From Combretum micranthum (taxonomy: Eukaryota > Streptophyta > Magnoliopsida > Myrtales > Combretaceae): a stretch of DNA of 64,000 nucleotides. A program made the translations under genes and the position numbers. The notes below the pieces were generated by a model. It saw nothing but the letters and a program-made list of their open reading frames with translations. It had not been told where the DNA came from and did no database searches. Positions 62,034 through 64,000 of this stretch are shown here, piece after piece. The stretch lies in assembly GCA_024138025.1 (NCBI GenBank), contig JAMXBD010002843.1, forward strand, positions 62,001 through 126,000, read 5' to 3'. Position 1 is the stretch's first letter, and each line of letters opens with the position of its first letter.

Positions 62034-62571
62034 CTTTATTTAATCTTATCTATCATCATACATTACAAAGATAGTTGCTATGTAGTTGAATTGAAATAGT
62101 GTATTACTAATTTCAAGCTTGATATCAAACCAAAATTTTAAATTTCGAGCTTAGCTTAAGCTTGACTAACCTTAAAACTTTAACTCGAACCTAACTTGAA
62201 ATGACATTACACAAATTAGAGCTTTAATTCTATCAAGTTTATTTAGGCTCATTTTATAAAAATAGATATATATATTTATATCTAATTGAAAAAATATCAA
62301 TTTTTTATTTAATCTTATCTATCATCATACATTCCAAATATATTTGCAATGTAGTGGAGTTAAAATAGTGCATAGCTAATTTCGAGCTTGATATCAATTC
62401 AAAATTTTAGATTTAGACCTCAGCTTGAGCTTGGCTAACTTTAAAACTTTAAACTCGAATCTAACTTGAAATGATACTACACAAATATAGCTCTAACTCT
62501 GTCAAGTTTATTTAGGCTTATTTTTATAAAAATAAACACATATTTTTTTATAGCTAATTAAAAAAATGTTA
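62034..62571 (+). repeat. 269-bp tandem duplication
   Basis: Two head-to-tail, diverged copies with period 269 bp, anchored by aatcttatctatcatcatac at 62042 and 62311. Shared internal blocks are tttcgagcttgatatcaa, gaaatgat-acacaaat and caagtttatttaggct. Confidence 0.85.
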
Positions 62572-63127
62572 ATTTATAATCTCAACTCAATCCTATAAAA
62601 ATTTATATTTTACTGGAGCTCATTTAAATCAATCAAGCAAAAATTATAAAGCTTAAACTTGAATATAAATTATTAAGTAATTCAAACTTAAGCATCTCGA
62701 ACTCGAGTTGAAACTCTAACTTTAGCTTAATTTAATTATTTTTAAAGCCAACCCGAGTGAAAATCCAGCGAATTTAAATAATTTATGAACCAATTAATTA
62801 TTTTTCCCCGGCAAAATGAGTCCCATCTCAGAAGCTGTAAGTGGGAATAGACAAACGTGTTCACCACAACACAACACGTGCTGTACGAAACACAAGCATT
62901 TGCAATCACCTTGATCCAAAGTTCCATATCTTGCCACTTGTCAGACCAGCATCATTTACAGGACTCAAACATGCCTAGGACAATGAAATCTTTGCACTTC
63001 ACACTGCATTATGGACTCCTCGTCCCAATCACTTTGTTTATCACACTTCGTGAAAATTTGAGGAAGTGAAGGCGACGTTTCCGTATGAAGTGAATCTAAT
63101 TGAAAGCTATTATTCCGTGGAAAAAAG
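62572..63127. other. Spacer with promoter-like composition at right
   Basis: From about 62810 the sequence becomes less AT-rich and contains an ACGTG core (aacacgtgctg near 62873) and cgacgtttccg near 63072. This could be the proximal upstream region of a gene, but there is no direct proof. Confidence 0.3.
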
Positions 63128-63134
63128 TATAAAA
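63128..63134 (+). promoter_or_regulatory. Candidate TATA box
   Basis: TATAAAA in the only less AT-rich, gene-like stretch at the right end. The following leader has a (CAA)n tract. A 23-codon frame opens at the ATG at 63141, which would be an upstream ORF if transcription starts nearby. Confidence 0.35.
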
Positions 63135-63275
63135 CGACAATGCACACCGAAGAGAACAAAGCGACGACAACAACAACAACAACGCGGGGTCTGAGGTTGA
63201 TGGTTTGTTGAGTGACTCAGAGCGGTTTTATGAAAAACTCGAGGAGTTCTTTGACTCAACTGGACTCGGTCTCAT
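63133..63275 (+). other. Candidate exon of an unidentified host gene
   Basis: One frame stays open from 63133 to a consensus splice donor gtaagt at 63276. It reads a short Asn run, then GSEVDGLLSDSERFYEKLEE and LFDSTGLGL. The FYEKLEELF helix followed by G is loosely like the start of an ARID DNA-binding domain, but this is weak. Against it, the frame has no ATG, and a stop lies directly upstream at 63130-63132, so it would have to be an internal exon or start elsewhere. No second exon could be identified before the window ends. Confidence 0.25.
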
Positions 63276-63281
63276 GTAAGT

Positions 63282-64000
63282 TTTACCACATTTCACCTAT
63301 TATCATGAGAATTTGCACTTTTGTAATGGATGAAAACATGGAGATTGTTTGTAATTATTATTATCATTATTATTATTGCATGGAAGATAAAATAGAATAA
63401 AATAAGTAAACATATATTTTATCTCTTAAATTTCTTTTTAAAAATTTAATGGACAGATTTCGAAATTTTTGAAGCTGGAGGCGATGCGGCTGCCAAGTTT
63501 AGCTTCCCTTGTCTGCAAAATTATTTGCATATTTTTTGAGTTAAAATCATTACATTTTGGTGGAACTTTATTCAATGATTAAAATAAATATATAGATTAT
63601 GAGTGATATATTAATATATTTTAATTAAAAAAATCTAGACTGTCAAAAAAAAAAAAAAAAAGGACTGGATGAAACTGGTACCGGGACTTTAAACAGCACG
63701 TCGAACCATGAAATTTAAATACATTCTGGTGTCTGTTCTAATTAAGTTAGCACTTGCAGATGAGTCCATTAAATCATAATATGTATCTGTAGGTGTAGTT
63801 AAGGAATTTATTACTATTCCATTATGAAGCGTATCGCTACTAATAAAAATAATTAATTATAAAAAAAATTAGTGTAAAAAAATTCAAGAAATTTAGTTAT
63901 GGTTAAAAAAGATTTAAACCGTTTAAGATCGGGAACCGTAATTTTTCGTACTAAAGAAAATGTTTATTATTATTATTATTTTGCTGGAAAAAGAGAAATA
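63282..64000. other. AT-rich sequence to window end
   Basis: It would be intron or intergenic sequence. It contains poly-A (about 63645-63660) and ATT trinucleotide runs (63348-63377, 63966-63981). A short open stretch near 63465-63580 (LEAMRLPSLASLVCKI) is unrecognised. Confidence 0.4.

Overview
This is a gene-poor, AT-rich stretch (visibly about 30% GC) of a flowering-plant nuclear genome, most likely a eudicot. The evidence is the content itself: a Cassandra TRIM with a 5S-rRNA-like promoter, a degenerate Ty3/gypsy chromovirus, a partial SIRE-like Copia element, a Mutator-like element (MULE), several very long solo LTRs, tRNA-Met primer sites, and fragments of plant genes (PPR protein, argininosuccinate synthase, succinyl-CoA ligase alpha, DnaJ, pectinesterase). 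I found no intact conventional host gene, no tRNA gene and no CRISPR array. Almost everything can be explained as layered transposon insertions and local duplications. Nine of the insertions are bounded by target-site duplications (TSDs) readable in the sequence, some of them weak or imperfect.

Layout. 1-1.8 kb is one copy of a duplicated segment, carrying a Cassandra TRIM (913-1467). Its paralogue lies at 36.66-39.65 kb, lacks Cassandra, and instead carries an internally deleted gypsy element (36690-38453), so each copy is the empty site of the other. From 2.3 to 8.6 kb runs a degenerate minisatellite of about 36-40 bp units, split by a 3.3 kb solo LTR (4903-8211). An AT-rich repeat field (8.6-23.9 kb) hosts a dead chromovirus (8992-14339) and a MULE (15391-23393). 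Inside the MULE sits a solo LTR (family Y, 16357-23176), and inside that a second solo LTR (family X, 18319-21096). Another Y solo LTR follows at 23898-27934. A hAT-like MITE (28140-28519) and a 5'-truncated minus-strand Copia element with an extra 3' ORF (29917-35198) come next.

At 40261-47776 the nesting is reversed: an X-family solo LTR contains a Y-family solo LTR (40670-44945). After a 32-bp tandem array (47.86-48.13 kb) comes the most interesting object, a young 3.87 kb non-autonomous LTR retrotransposon on the minus strand (50268-54132, TSD TTGGG, tRNA-Met PBS, PPT, 370-bp LTRs differing at 4 sites and 1 indel). It has no polymerase. It carries sense-oriented fragments of at least four unrelated host genes, with PPR and argininosuccinate synthase pieces fused in one open 300-codon frame. 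The right end (54.1-64 kb) holds a pectinesterase fragment, a 1.65 kb tandem duplication, a 269-bp tandem duplication, and a weak candidate promoter/exon near 63.1-63.3 kb, the only hint of a host gene.

There is no operon or pathway. The genes seen are transposon proteins in decay or captured fragments of host mRNAs. The main signal is the record of insertion, LTR-LTR recombination (solo LTRs), duplication and gene capture.
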